Below, piece after piece: positions 17,449 through 25,428 of a DNA stretch of 33,364 nt. The DNA is taken from NCBI GenBank assembly GCA_900302705.1, contig OUUY01000067.1, forward strand, positions 1-33,364. Direction: 5' to 3'. Source of the stretch: Candidatus Sulfobium mesophilum (GTDB taxonomy: Bacteria; Nitrospirota; Thermodesulfovibrionia; Thermodesulfovibrionales; UBA6898). The notes beneath the pieces are model-generated. The model made no database searches, had not been told where the DNA came from, and saw nothing but the letters and a program-made list of their open reading frames with translations. The position numbers were made by a program, and so were the translations under genes. Each line of letters opens with the position of its first letter. Positions within the stretch are counted from its first letter, which is position 1.

Positions 17449-17476
17449 TTGACATCAGCATAATGCCTGTTACAAT
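17449..17476 (+). promoter_or_regulatory. sigma-70-type promoter of the tkt-tal-pgl operon
   Basis: TTGACA at 17449-17454, a 16-base spacer, and TACAAT at 17471-17476. The -35 is a perfect consensus match and the -10 has one mismatch. Transcription would start near 17483, leaving a leader of about 58 bases before the transketolase ATG at 17541. Confidence 0.7.
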
Positions 17477-17540
17477 GAAGAAAAGGCTTTCTTTCAGTCG
17501 ATGAAATCTTTAAACACTGACAAAACATAATGGGGCAAAT

Positions 17541-19373
17541 ATGGCTCAGAGTGAACAGATAGTCAGGCTTGCCAAGCTGGTCCGCTATTATATCCTTATT
17601 TCAACCACCGAAGCCGGATCGGGCCACCCCACGTCGTCGCTCTCTGCGACTGATCTGATGTCATGCCTTTTGTTCGGAGGGGCTTTCAGGTTTGATACGG
17701 AGCACCCTGAACATCCCAACAACGACCGCCTCGTTTTTTCGAAAGGGCACGCCTCCCCGCTTTTATATGCGTTATGGGCGTCGGCGGGTCGGGTCTCCGA
17801 AGAGGAATTAATGACCATGAGAAAGTTCGGCAGCCCGCTGGAGGGCCATCCGACGCCTGCATTCCGATATGCCGAAGCAGCAACTGGCTCATTGGGACAA
17901 GGACTTCCGATAGGGTTGGGAATGTCCCTGAACGCCAAGTACGTAGACAAGCTGCCTTATAGGACATATGTTCTTCTGGGAGACAGCGAAATGGCTGAAG
18001 GATCGCAGTGGGAGGCTATGCAGTTAGCCGCGCACTATAAGCTGGATAATCTGATCGGCATAATAGACGTCAACCGTCTTGGTCAGCGAGGGGAGACTAT
18101 GTACGGCCACAACCTTGGGGCCTATGAGAAGCGCATATCGTCATTCGGATGGGAGACTATCGTAATCGACGGCCATAATATCGATGAGATACTGGCCGCA
18201 TATCAGAAGGCTACTCAGGCTGCTGGACGCCCTGTTATGATCATAGCCGGGACTGTTAAGGGAAAGGGTGTTTCTTTTATCGAGGACAAAAACGGCTGGC
18301 ACGGCAAGCCGCTTAACAAGGAACAGCTGAAGCAGGCCCTGGCAGAATTGGGAGAGGTCGACCCGTCTTTGCGGGGGGAGATTTCACCCCCTGAATCCCT
18401 CAGACTGCCGGCGCAGCAGCCACAGCCGGTACAGAAGATCCTTTACCTTGCCGACAAACCCGTTGCTACCAGGAAGGCTTACGGCAACGCGCTGGTGCGC
18501 CTTTTTCCGAAATTCCCCAATATGGTAGTCCTTGATGCGGAGGTGAGCAATTCCACTTTCGCAGATCTTTTTAAAGAGAGGTATCCGGAGCGGTTCTTTG
18601 AGATGTTTATCGCCGAACAGAACATGGTCGGCGCTGCGCTTGGGATTTCACGAAGGGCAAAAATACCTTTTGTTTCGACTTTTGCGGCCTTTATGACAAG
18701 GGCGTTTGACCAGATAAGGATGAGCCAGTATTCTGATGCCAACATCAAGTTCTGCGGTTCCCACGCTGGTGTATCGATAGGGGAAGACGGACCGTCACAG
18801 ATGGGGCTTGAAGACATTGCCATGTTCAGGACCATATTGGGCAGCGTAGTACTCTATCCCTCAGACGCTGTTTCGACGGAAAAAATCGTGGAAGAGGCCG
18901 CAAAGCACAAAGGCAATGTCTATATCCGGACGACCAGAATGGAGACCCCTATAATATATAAAACGAATGAAGAATTTCCGATCGGAGGGGCAAAGGTGCT
19001 CAAACAAAGCGACAGGGACGCGGTTGCTGTTATTGCCGCCGGCATCACTGTCCACGAGGCACTTGCCGCATATGAAGAACTGAAAAAGGAGGGTATATTA
19101 ACCCGCATCATAGATCTTTACAGCATCAAACCTGCCGATAAAGAGACTCTGAGGAAGGCCGCCAATGTGACGCAGGCATTCGTCACTGTCGAAGACCATT
19201 TCTCTGAAGGAGGCATAGGTGAGACAGTAAGAAGCCTTATGGCGGACATCGACGTTCCGGTACACTCGCTTTGTGTGCGAAAGATGCCGAAAAGCGGCAA
19301 GCCCGGAGAACTTCTCGATTATGAGGAGATATCAAGGAATGGTATCATCAGGAAAGTGAGGGAACTCATATGA
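17541..19373 (+). CDS. tkt: transketolase
   Basis: A 610-residue single-chain transketolase, which transfers two-carbon units between pentose and other sugar phosphates using thiamine diphosphate. The N-terminal half has SGHPTSSLS, the conserved KGHASPLLYA, GSLGQGLPIG and the thiamine-diphosphate/metal motif GDSEMAEGSQWEA ending in NRLGQ. The central half has the pyrimidine-binding region (EQNMVGAALGISRRAKIP, then HAGVSIGEDGPSQMGLEDIA). The C-terminal domain is complete. It is slightly shorter than the 650-670 residues of E. coli-type enzymes and closer to the two-subunit/metazoan-like form fused in one chain. It heads a three-gene operon, overlapping transaldolase by four bases. Confidence 0.95.
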   Translation: MAQSEQIVRLAKLVRYYILISTTEAGSGHPTSSLSATDLMSCLLFGGAFRFDTEHPEHPNNDRLVFSKGHASPLLYALWASAGRVSEEELMTMRKFGSPLEGHPTPAFRYAEAATGSLGQGLPIGLGMSLNAKYVDKLPYRTYVLLGDSEMAEGSQWEAMQLAAHYKLDNLIGIIDVNRLGQRGETMYGHNLGAYEKRISSFGWETIVIDGHNIDEILAAYQKATQAAGRPVMIIAGTVKGKGVSFIEDKNGWHGKPLNKEQLKQALAELGEVDPSLRGEISPPESLRLPAQQPQPVQKILYLADKPVATRKAYGNALVRLFPKFPNMVVLDAEVSNSTFADLFKERYPERFFEMFIAEQNMVGAALGISRRAKIPFVSTFAAFMTRAFDQIRMSQYSDANIKFCGSHAGVSIGEDGPSQMGLEDIAMFRTILGSVVLYPSDAVSTEKIVEEAAKHKGNVYIRTTRMETPIIYKTNEEFPIGGAKVLKQSDRDAVAVIAAGITVHEALAAYEELKKEGILTRIIDLYSIKPADKETLRKAANVTQAFVTVEDHFSEGGIGETVRSLMADIDVPVHSLCVRKMPKSGKPGELLDYEEISRNGIIRKVRELI

Positions 19374-20233
19374 GGCAAGATAACCTGAAGACCCGGATAT
19401 TTATAGACGGCGGCGATCCCGCTGAAACGAAGGAAAGTATCGGCCTTCTTGGGTTTCTCGATGGTCAGACGACTAACCCCACGCTTATATCAAAGAATCC
19501 GGGCGTACGCGGACACCTGGAGCATGGCGGCAAGTATACTGAAAAAGAGGTATATGAGTTTTACCGGGAGGTTGTCAGGAATATATCCGCGATGATTCCC
19601 CAAGGTTCGGTTTCGGTGGAGGTGTACGCTGACACTTCCACAAAAGCTGAAGCGATGCTGAAGCAGGCGGTCGAAATGTTTTCATGGATACCGAACGCCC
19701 ACATTAAATTTCCGACGTCCACAGAAGGGCTTAAGGCTGCGGAGCAGGCGATTAAGGTGGGGATGAGGGTGAACCTTACACTCTGTTTTTCGCAGGCGCA
19801 GGCCGCTGCGGTTTATGCCGCTACGCGCGGCGCAAAAAAAGGCGATGTATTTGTTTCTCCTTTTATCGGCCGGATTGACGACAGGGGCGAAAACGGCATG
19901 GACCTTATTTCCAATGTGTTAAAGATGTACAGGGGGGGAGACGGTCATGTGGAGGTGCTTACGGCAAGCGTCAGAAGTATTGACCACCTGCTTTACGCAC
20001 TTAGTCTCGGATCTGACATCATCACGGCGCCTTTTGAAATACTAAAGGAATGGGCCGGCAGAGGACTGCCTGTTCCGGGCAAAGAGTATGTATATGGTAA
20101 GAAGGGGTTGAAGGAGATTCCGTATGAACAGATTGATCTCGGAAAAGACTGGCGCGCGTTTGATATCAGTCACGAGCTTACAGTAAAAGGGATGGAGAAA
20201 TTTTCTCATGACTGGAATGCATTGATCAGGTGA
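19370..20233 (+). CDS. transaldolase family protein
   Basis: A 287-residue transaldolase, transferring dihydroxyacetone units in the non-oxidative pentose phosphate pathway. Visible signatures are LDGQTTNPTLI near residue 30, the Schiff-base lysine K113 in HIKFPTSTEG, the strand MRVNLTLCFSQAQAAAVYAA, and SPFIGRIDD. Length is intermediate between the short (about 220) and classical (about 317) forms. The ATG overlaps the transketolase stop by four bases (ATGA), and its own stop overlaps the next start by four (GTGA), so the three enzymes are coupled. A fructose-6-phosphate aldolase activity cannot be excluded from sequence. Confidence 0.93.
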   Translation: MRQDNLKTRIFIDGGDPAETKESIGLLGFLDGQTTNPTLISKNPGVRGHLEHGGKYTEKEVYEFYREVVRNISAMIPQGSVSVEVYADTSTKAEAMLKQAVEMFSWIPNAHIKFPTSTEGLKAAEQAIKVGMRVNLTLCFSQAQAAAVYAATRGAKKGDVFVSPFIGRIDDRGENGMDLISNVLKMYRGGDGHVEVLTASVRSIDHLLYALSLGSDIITAPFEILKEWAGRGLPVPGKEYVYGKKGLKEIPYEQIDLGKDWRAFDISHELTVKGMEKFSHDWNALIR

Positions 20234-20988
20234 GCGGCCTTCGGTTGACCTTTGTCTTTGGCAACTTCGAAAAGATGGCTGAATTCGTCATCGACAAATG
20301 GAGGGACATTTCATCAGAGGCGATAGGCTCCCGCGGTTTTTTCTCGGTGGCCCTTTCAGGGGGAAAGACACCAGTGAAGATATACCGCAGGTTAGCGGGC
20401 GAAGTAGGGAAGGGCCTCTTAAGGCGTAAGACACATATCTTTTTTGTTGACGAACGGTTTGTTCCTGCTACCGATAAAGACAGTAACTACAGGATGATCA
20501 GGGAAACACTTTTGGACGGCGCGGGTGTCCCTATGCGAAACATCCACTCGTTAAATACCAATCTTCCGGATCCGGCATCAGCTGCTGAGCGGTATGAAAG
20601 AGATATAGCTTCTTTCTTCAAACTTTCAGGTCACAATATTCCGGAGTTCGATCTTATCATGTTAGGTATCGGCGTCGACGGTCATACCGCTTCACTTTTT
20701 CCCGGAAGCCCGGCTCTGGAAGAGAAGAAACGTCTTGCATCTGCCGTTATATTTAGCGGTAAGAAACACAGCCGGATAACTCTAACGCTCCCTGTTTTGA
20801 ACAAGGCCAAACACGTCATATTTCTAGTAACAGGGAAGAGGAAGGCGGAAGTGCTTAGGGCAGTTATTCAGGAAAGCGACCCGTCTCTTCCGGCTTCTCT
20901 GGTTGCACCTGATAACGGGAATCTTCTGTATCTGGCGGATTCGAATGCCGGGTCGCTTTTGAGAGAAAAAGAAAAGAAGAGGGTGTGA
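20230..20988 (+). CDS. pgl: 6-phosphogluconolactonase (DevB type)
   Basis: A 252-residue DevB/SOL-type 6-phosphogluconolactonase, hydrolysing 6-phosphogluconolactone in the oxidative branch of the pentose phosphate pathway. Motifs seen: ALSGGKTPVKIYRRL, FFVDERFVPATDKDSNYRM, and GIGVDGHTASLFPGSPAL. It starts with GTG, overlapping the transaldolase stop by four bases. Glucose-6-phosphate dehydrogenase and 6-phosphogluconate dehydrogenase are not in the window. The final residues are lysine- and arginine-rich. No clear terminator follows; a low-complexity T-rich stretch starts at about 21009. Confidence 0.93.
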   Translation: MSGLRLTFVFGNFEKMAEFVIDKWRDISSEAIGSRGFFSVALSGGKTPVKIYRRLAGEVGKGLLRRKTHIFFVDERFVPATDKDSNYRMIRETLLDGAGVPMRNIHSLNTNLPDPASAAERYERDIASFFKLSGHNIPEFDLIMLGIGVDGHTASLFPGSPALEEKKRLASAVIFSGKKHSRITLTLPVLNKAKHVIFLVTGKRKAEVLRAVIQESDPSLPASLVAPDNGNLLYLADSNAGSLLREKEKKRV

Positions 20989-21076
20989 GGGCGCGCCAGC
21001 ATTCTTTTCTAAAATTTTTTTAATCGGATTTTCATTTCTTTTTAATCTTCCGGGCCTATACTCGCCTCAGTAATTG

Positions 21077-21151
21077 GATAGCAGGCGTATTTCCTGCGTA
21101 TTGACGAATGGAGGATTCATACCTGCCCGGATGACCCTGGTTGCAGCTATC
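21077..21151 (+). ncRNA. possible structured leader RNA with alternative pairings
   Basis: GATAGC (21077-21082) can pair with GCTATC (21146-21151), which is followed by TTTT. Inside, GCAGG (21081-21085) can pair either with the near CCTGC (21093-21097) or, extended by TAT, with ATACCTGC (21119-21126); the two are mutually exclusive. It does not match a riboswitch class I know. A candidate -10 (TATACT, 21057-21062) lies just upstream. Only base-pairing capacity is seen; expression is unproven. Confidence 0.25.
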
Positions 21152-21202
21152 TTTTAGAGATCGATACTCTGAAGTGCGAAGACAAACAAAAAGGGGGTAG
21201 CG

Positions 21203-21556
21203 ATGAGAGAAAATACGTATTCATCACTGCAATATATCTGTATATCAATATTGTTTTTGTTTCAGGTTTTTTTCGTTGTAAGCGGATCTTCAGCATTCGA
21301 TGCATCAACTGCTCAGAAATTGACGCCGGCTCATATGACAGCCTATAAAGGAGACATTAAGAAAATTCTTCCTGTCCTGCAAGAGAAGATACATGACGGG
21401 AAAATTCTCGAAAAATCGAAAGAAAAGATCTACAGTATGGATAGTGGCGAGGTGAAACTTGTGGCGACGCTTTGTGAGAAAATATCAGACGGCGGAGACA
21501 CGATAAGTTCAGATATCGCTTTTTTGCTGGTTACAGCCCTCATTGTCCTTTCCTGA
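21203..21556 (+). CDS. small exported protein of unknown function
   Basis: A 117-residue protein that I do not recognise with certainty. It has a long signal-like hydrophobic segment (about residues 10-31), a helical charged middle (KILPVLQEKIHDGKILEKSK), then MDSGEVKLVATLCEKISDGG and a C-terminal hydrophobic end (DIAFLLVTALIVLS). The layout recalls the PA2779-type small membrane-anchored proteins (alanine/charged helix, a short Glu-rich step, Gly-Gly-Asp, terminal hydrophobic segment), but this is a resemblance only. AAAAAGGGGGT precedes the ATG. It lies 45 bases before the membrane protein at 21602 and may be co-transcribed with it. Confidence 0.65.
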   Translation: MRENTYSSLQYICISILFLFQVFFVVSGSSAFDASTAQKLTPAHMTAYKGDIKKILPVLQEKIHDGKILEKSKEKIYSMDSGEVKLVATLCEKISDGGDTISSDIAFLLVTALIVLS

Positions 21557-21601
21557 TTTTCAAACCCACAGAAAACAAATTACTCACGGAGGTCAACAAA
21601 A

Positions 21602-22483
21602 GTGCAACTACTTAAGAGCCTATCTCATCTACTCTATCATATTGCCGTTGTTGTACTCAGCGCTGCCGTTGCGCTTTCCCTGCCGTATACGGCAAAGTTC
21701 GCAGCGGGGAAATTTCTTAGATACTGGGCGTTGATTGAAAACGAGAAGATGTTCCTCGTTTCTATAGAGATTGCGACAGCCGTACTCCTGATCCTTTTTT
21801 TCAACTTCATTATGAAAAACATGAAGAACAAGAGACTGTCCAGGATGGCGAAGGAAGCCGGCCTTTTTGCCATGGGGCGCGGAAGCGGGCTTATTGACCG
21901 GACGAGGCTGCGGAAAATGAAGGAAAAAAACGGCCTTGCGCGAAACGTTATGGTAATCGGCTCGACTGGTTTTACTACCTTCACCGACCCGTCCGGTGAC
22001 CTCCACCACGTTATACAGAAATGCCGGGAGGCGAAAATTATGCTCCTTGACCCGTCGGGTGAAGGGGCTGGCACACGTGCCAGAAGTATCTCCTGTCCTG
22101 ATATTACAGTGGAGAGTTTTCGGGATCAGATTGCACAGAGTATATTATTCCTTAAGGGTCTTAGGGAAGTGCAGAAGGACATTCGCCTCAAACTTTATCG
22201 TGAAGTCCCCCTTGTGAAACTGGCCATCCTCGGTGACTATGCATTCCTCCGTCATTACCACCCCGGTGTCGATGTCCAGCAACTGCCCGAATACGTCTTC
22301 AGGCACGAAAGGAGCCCAGGCTGCCTCTATAACCCTTTTTATCAGTACTTCCTGGATCGATGGCATGACCCGCATGTGCCTGAATATGAACTGGAGACTG
22401 ATGAACTGATTTACCGGGACAAGGCCGGAAACGAGGTCAGGCGAGAGAAGGCAGCATTTTTAGCATTGCCTCAGGCCAGCTGA
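21602..22483 (+). CDS. membrane-anchored protein of unknown function, possibly PLD-fold
   Basis: A 293-residue protein starting with GTG, supported by GGAGGT eight bases upstream. Two hydrophobic segments (about 10-32 and 50-70) are followed by a basic stretch and a cytoplasmic-looking domain: VMVIGSTGFTTFTDPSGDLH, then KIMLLDPSGEGAGTRARS, a helix, and VKLAILGDYAFLRHYHPG. This strand order, with a first segment reporting an object and a second ending LLDP, is reminiscent of PLD-like domains used as non-catalytic modules, but no HxKxxxxD motif is present, so I do not claim phospholipase activity. The C-terminus has several aromatic residues around FYQYFLDRWHDPHVPEYE. Confidence 0.75.
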   Translation: MQLLKSLSHLLYHIAVVVLSAAVALSLPYTAKFAAGKFLRYWALIENEKMFLVSIEIATAVLLILFFNFIMKNMKNKRLSRMAKEAGLFAMGRGSGLIDRTRLRKMKEKNGLARNVMVIGSTGFTTFTDPSGDLHHVIQKCREAKIMLLDPSGEGAGTRARSISCPDITVESFRDQIAQSILFLKGLREVQKDIRLKLYREVPLVKLAILGDYAFLRHYHPGVDVQQLPEYVFRHERSPGCLYNPFYQYFLDRWHDPHVPEYELETDELIYRDKAGNEVRREKAAFLALPQAS

Positions 22484-22523
22484 TTTATAATGAGCAGCTA
22501 ATTTCTTGATATTTGAACTGGTA

Positions 22524-22552
22524 TTCATAAATCATCCAGTGGCTGATATAAT
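22524..22552 (+). promoter_or_regulatory. promoter of the flavin reductase gene
   Basis: TTCATA (22524-22529), 17-base spacer and TATAAT (22547-22552), preceded by TG at 22544-22545 as an extended -10. The transcript would begin near 22559, 18 bases before the ATG. ACTGG/CCAGT (around 22517-22540) forms an inverted repeat across the -35 region and could be an operator. Confidence 0.6.
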
Positions 22553-22576
22553 TTATAAAAAATACGGAGGACCCCT

Positions 22577-23140
22577 ATGAAGAAATCTTTGGGTGCGAAG
22601 ACGTTATTATATCCTGCTCCCGTTTTAGTTATTGGAACTTATGACGTTGAAGGAAAGGCCAATGCCATGACCGCATCATGGGGCGGGATATGCTGTTCCA
22701 CACCGCCGTGCCTGGCAGTTTCAGTAAGAAAAGCAACCTATACGTACGGCAATCTCATTGCGCAAAAGGCGTTTACAATAAACATACCGTCTGAGGCCCA
22801 GATTAAGGCGGCTGACTACTTCGGCATCGTTTCCGGAAAGAATGAGGACAAATTCAAGACCAGCAGCCTTACCCCGGTAAAAGCGGAGTTTGTCAACGCC
22901 CCTTACATAAAGGAATTTCCGCTGGTTATCGAATGCCGGCTCATTCAGACTTTTGAAATAGGAAGCCATACGCAGTTCATCGGGGAGGTGATGGACATCA
23001 AGGCCGATGAGTCTGTGCTCGGGGAGGGTGATGTGCCTGATATCGAAAAACTTAAACCCGTTGTATTTACGCCGGTTAGCCGCAACTATTACGGCATCGG
23101 CAGATTTGTCGGGAAGGCTTTTTCAATTGGGAAAGGGTAA
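22577..23140 (+). CDS. flavin reductase / flavoredoxin family protein
   Basis: A 187-residue FMN-binding split-barrel protein of the flavin reductase-like family. The N-terminal [20 protein letters not shown] and [20 protein letters not shown] match flavoredoxin-type sequences, and [20 protein letters not shown] is the next conserved block. Such proteins bind FMN and transfer electrons from NAD(P)H or ferredoxin; in sulfate reducers flavoredoxin takes part in thiosulfate or sulfur metabolism. A CC pair in ICCSTPPC is characteristic of this subgroup. GGAGG precedes the ATG. It has its own promoter and so appears monocistronic. Confidence 0.88.
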   Translation: MKKSLGAKTLLYPAPVLVIGTYDVEGKANAMTASWGGICCSTPPCLAVSVRKATYTYGNLIAQKAFTINIPSEAQIKAADYFGIVSGKNEDKFKTSSLTPVKAEFVNAPYIKEFPLVIECRLIQTFEIGSHTQFIGEVMDIKADESVLGEGDVPDIEKLKPVVFTPVSRNYYGIGRFVGKAFSIGKG

Positions 23141-23166
23141 TTATTTTTTTAGTATTGTTTTGTTAG

Positions 23167-23196
23167 TTTACACCGGGACCGCTTTTGGTCTATACT
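23167..23196 (+). promoter_or_regulatory. promoter of the RRM protein-rpsU operon
   Basis: TTTACA (23167-23172), an 18-base spacer and TATACT (23191-23196). Transcription would start near 23203, giving a leader of about 87 bases that includes the terminator-like hairpin at 23225-23259. Confidence 0.6.
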
Positions 23197-23224
23197 ATAT
23201 CAGAAACTTTTGGAGTTATGATGA

Positions 23225-23259
23225 CCTCAGAGACTTTAAAAGCTCTGGGGTTTTTATTT
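23225..23259 (+). terminator. terminator-like hairpin in the leader of the RRM-rpsU operon
   Basis: CCTCAGAG (23225-23232) pairs with CTCTGGGG (23243-23250) with one G-U pair; CTT/AAG extends the stem inward past one bulged A. The stem is followed immediately by TTTTTATTT. It meets the criteria of an intrinsic terminator, yet it lies downstream of a promoter and 30 bases before the RRM ATG, so it could attenuate that operon as well as end the flavin reductase transcript. Confidence 0.75.
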
Positions 23260-23289
23260 CCCCGTGAAAGAAGACAGGAGAGAGAGAAG

Positions 23290-23610
23290 ATGGAAAAAAA
23301 GATCTACGTCGGCAACATTTCGTTTAAGGCGAGCGAGGAAGACCTGAAGGAGCTTTTTTCGCAGAGCGGGGAAGTGGAGTCAGTTAAGATAATCACTGAC
23401 AGACATACCGGAAATCCGAAGGGATTTGCCTTTGTCGAAATGGCCACAGAAGACGACGCCCGAAAGGCCATAGAAGCCCTTAACGGCAGCGTATTTATGG
23501 AAAGGACGCTCTCAGTCGCTGAGGCTAAACCCCAGCAGCCGAGAGAACGTCGTGGTTTCGGCGGTGGCGGTGGTGGCGGCAGGGGCGGCTTCGGAAGGGG
23601 CAGGAGATAA
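23290..23610 (+). CDS. RRM RNA-binding protein with glycine-arginine tail
   Basis: A 106-residue single RNA recognition motif protein (about residues 3-77) with RNP2 IYVGNI and RNP1 KGFAFVEM, followed by a linker and a Gly/Arg-rich tail (GFGGGGGGGRGGFGRGRR). This is the bacterial glycine-rich RBP family known best from cyanobacteria, where members are cold-inducible and bind single-stranded RNA. I start it at ATG 23290 behind ACAGGAG; the frame extends upstream to 23185 but that would translate through the terminator-like hairpin. It is directly followed by rpsU, a pairing also described for cyanobacterial rbp genes. Confidence 0.94.
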   Translation: MEKKIYVGNISFKASEEDLKELFSQSGEVESVKIITDRHTGNPKGFAFVEMATEDDARKAIEALNGSVFMERTLSVAEAKPQQPRERRGFGGGGGGGRGGFGRGRR

Positions 23611-23615
23611 CAGTC

Positions 23616-23801
23616 TTGGACATAAAAGTTTACGGAAATGATGTGGAAAAGGCGCTTAAATCCCTGAAGAGGCAGCTCCAGAAGGAGGGCCTGTTCAAGG
23701 AGATAAAGCAGCGGAGTTTTTACGAGAAGCCTTCTGTGAAGGAGAAGAGAAAGAAGAGGGAGGCCGCAAAGAAGAGGGTTAAGGCCCTCAGGTTCAAGTA
23801 A
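23616..23801 (+). CDS. rpsU: 30S ribosomal protein S21
   Basis: A 61-residue S21 (DIKVYGNDVEKALKSLKRQL, then KEIKQRSFYEKPSVKEKRKK) with the usual basic C-terminal tail. S21 binds the small subunit near the anti-Shine-Dalgarno region and affects initiation. The start is TTG at 23616, with AGGAG about nine bases upstream located at the end of the RRM gene; the preceding stop is five bases away, so the two are one transcript. An S21 behind an RNA-binding protein may be a cold- or stress-specific copy; another rpsU may exist elsewhere. Confidence 0.94.
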   Translation: MDIKVYGNDVEKALKSLKRQLQKEGLFKEIKQRSFYEKPSVKEKRKKREAAKKRVKALRFK

Positions 23802-23933
23802 TTGCGGCGACTGCATCCTTAGGCTCGTCTAAAACTGGTATTTCTCAAACCTCTTAAGAACGCCACTTGTTAGCGCGTCTGCGCTTTCTGATATTTCCAG
23901 ATGACTCCCGGCCGAAAAAGGTTTAGCAGCATC

Positions 23934-24584
23934 TTATTCTTTTTTTTCTCCGGATTTTTCAAAGCCCCTGATCTTTTCTTTCAGCATTGATATAAGGCCG
24001 TTTAACCCTTTCTCTCTGAATACGCCGGTGAACTGGGCCCGGGTGAGGGCGAGTTGGCTGACGCCCGAGATCTGGATATCAACCACCCGCCACGCGGCTT
24101 CGATTTTTCGCATCAGATAATGAAAGCTGATCTCATCACCGTTACCTTTGATCAATTTGCTTATCACAGTCACGGTGCCCTGGCTGGGATTTGATTCCGA
24201 AACGACCTCGAATTTCTCCCCTGAATAACTGTCAAATCGCGCTGCGTAAGTGGCGATTGTCCAGTCTGTATACATCTTTATCAGTAAATCCCTTTCTTCG
24301 GGCTTTAGGCTCTTCCCGTGCCTCCCCAGCGACTGCTGTGCCATAAAGGAAAGTGCAAAGGAATCTTTAATGACGGGATCAAGGAGTTTATATCTGCCGG
24401 AATATCCTAATTGGTCCGCCTTTTTCATCGCCTCAAGCAACGCAGCATTGAAGTTCTTTATGACCTCTCCCGGACCGCGGATTTCAGCAGACGCGTAAGA
24501 GCCGGAGGAGATAAAGATTACTGATAACAGAAGCCCGCTGATAACGAGAATGGCCAATTTTTTTTTGCCGGTAGATATTTGCAA
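23934..24584 (-). CDS. hpnM: MlaC/Ttg2-type phospholipid-binding protein, hopanoid-associated HpnM
   Basis: A 216-residue periplasmic protein of the toluene tolerance Ttg2/MlaC family, which carries lipids between membranes. The family core is visible from PGEVIKNFNAALLEAM through LGYSGRYKLLDPVIKDSFAL and the WRVVDIQISGVS strand. HpnM is the hopanoid-cluster member; here it neighbours hpnN and the cyclase. I start it at TTG 24584: GGAGG lies nine bases upstream, and translation then gives a proper signal peptide (QISTGKKKLAILVISGLLL, ending SYASA). The ATG at 24641 overlaps a -10 box and cannot be the usual start. It is convergent with rpsU; the assignment to HpnM rather than MlaC rests on context. 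Confidence 0.85.
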   Translation of the reverse strand: MQISTGKKKLAILVISGLLLSVIFISSGSYASAEIRGPGEVIKNFNAALLEAMKKADQLGYSGRYKLLDPVIKDSFALSFMAQQSLGRHGKSLKPEERDLLIKMYTDWTIATYAARFDSYSGEKFEVVSESNPSQGTVTVISKLIKGNGDEISFHYLMRKIEAAWRVVDIQISGVSQLALTRAQFTGVFREKGLNGLISMLKEKIRGFEKSGEKKE

Positions 24585-24639
24585 TTTTGGTCGCCTCCGA
24601 TTTAAATAAAAGTTTCTCAGGTCTATCGGTTCGAACAAC

Positions 24640-24648
24640 ATTATATCA
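24640..24648 (-). promoter_or_regulatory. extended -10 promoter of hpnM
   Basis: On the minus strand TGA directly precedes TATAAT, an extended -10, with the start at TTG 24584 about 55 bases downstream. No convincing -35 is seen. The box overlaps the first in-frame ATG (24641), which supports the downstream TTG. Confidence 0.5.
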
Positions 24649-24779
24649 CGGCAGGCTCATGTCGCGCCGTCGTAGTGTCCGACATAATGCTTTTTACTCA
24701 CCAGCTCAGAAGCTGCTGATATGTGAACCCGGCGGCGCAGTGAAACGCAGTTCGCACAAGTGATCAGTTATGAGTGCCC

Positions 24780-25196
24780 CTATTCTTCAACAGTTATCGG
24801 TACATCAATCACCCCGGCATAAAAAACCAGAATTTCTGCGGTCTTGTTGCCTTCATTCTTTCCGTAATGCCATTTATTAACAACCTCGACAATTGAGTCT
24901 CCAGTTTTCAAATTTAATGTTTTGCTGTCTTCAGTAACTACAGTCAGCTCGCCGCTCAATAATACACCTGCATTTATCGCCGTATGCTTATGCAGCGGTA
25001 ATAGCGCTCCCGGCGGAATTTTGATTCTGAGAATTGTCAGTTCCGGTGAGCCTTTTGGGTAGTCAGGCAGCCGGCTCCCATCCCAACTTAAACCTGATTT
25101 TGCTAATATGTCGGTTTGGATCGCATTTAAATCTTCAGCCAGAACATTACTTGATAGTAATATAACAAAACATATTCCGTAAATCAGCTTTTTCAT
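24780..25196 (-). CDS. exported cupin-domain protein
   Basis: A 138-residue protein with a signal peptide (MKKLIYGICFVILLSSNVLA) and one cupin barrel. The first cupin motif is PPGALLPLHKHTAINAGVLL with two metal-ligand histidines but no clear glutamate, and the second is GDSIVEVVNKWHYGKNEGN with a histidine. A periplasmic metal-binding or sensing role is plausible; no enzymatic activity can be assigned. GAGGGG lies six bases before the ATG. It is the last gene of a small minus-strand cassette after the RHH-like protein (34-base gap) and the candidate selenoprotein. Confidence 0.85.
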   Translation of the reverse strand: MKKLIYGICFVILLSSNVLAEDLNAIQTDILAKSGLSWDGSRLPDYPKGSPELTILRIKIPPGALLPLHKHTAINAGVLLSGELTVVTEDSKTLNLKTGDSIVEVVNKWHYGKNEGNKTAEILVFYAGVIDVPITVEE

Positions 25197-25230
25197 TTTA
25201 TACCCCTCTATTCAAAATGTAGCGTCTGGC

Positions 25231-25428
25231 TCACCGGGAGCTATTGCGGATACGGCTTTTTATGCCCTCATCTGCAGCCATAGGTTCGCTTTCATCAAAC
25301 ATTGCCATCCTTATGCATTCTTTGACCGCCTGTTCAATGCTGATAATCTTCTCGTAACTAAGCATGTCGTCCACCATTTTGTCCAGGAACTTTACTTCCA
25401 TCTCTGACAACTCAATCGTTATATTCAC
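25231..25428 (-). CDS. small ribbon-helix-helix-like protein
   Basis: A 65-residue protein starting with GTG at 25428, supported by GGAGG eight bases upstream. A short strand (NITIELSE) followed by two helices (MEVKFLDKMVDDML and SIEQAVKECIRMAM) has the look of a ribbon-helix-helix DNA-binding or antitoxin-like protein, though no close family is recognised. The longer frame from 25500 starting MMSSRCPPCC is rejected because it runs through the overlapping gene upstream. The GTG overlaps that gene's stop by four bases (GTGA), implying coupled translation. Possible autoregulator of the cassette; inference only. Confidence 0.7.
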   Translation of the reverse strand: MNITIELSEMEVKFLDKMVDDMLSYEKIISIEQAVKECIRMAMFDESEPMAADEGIKSRIRNSSR

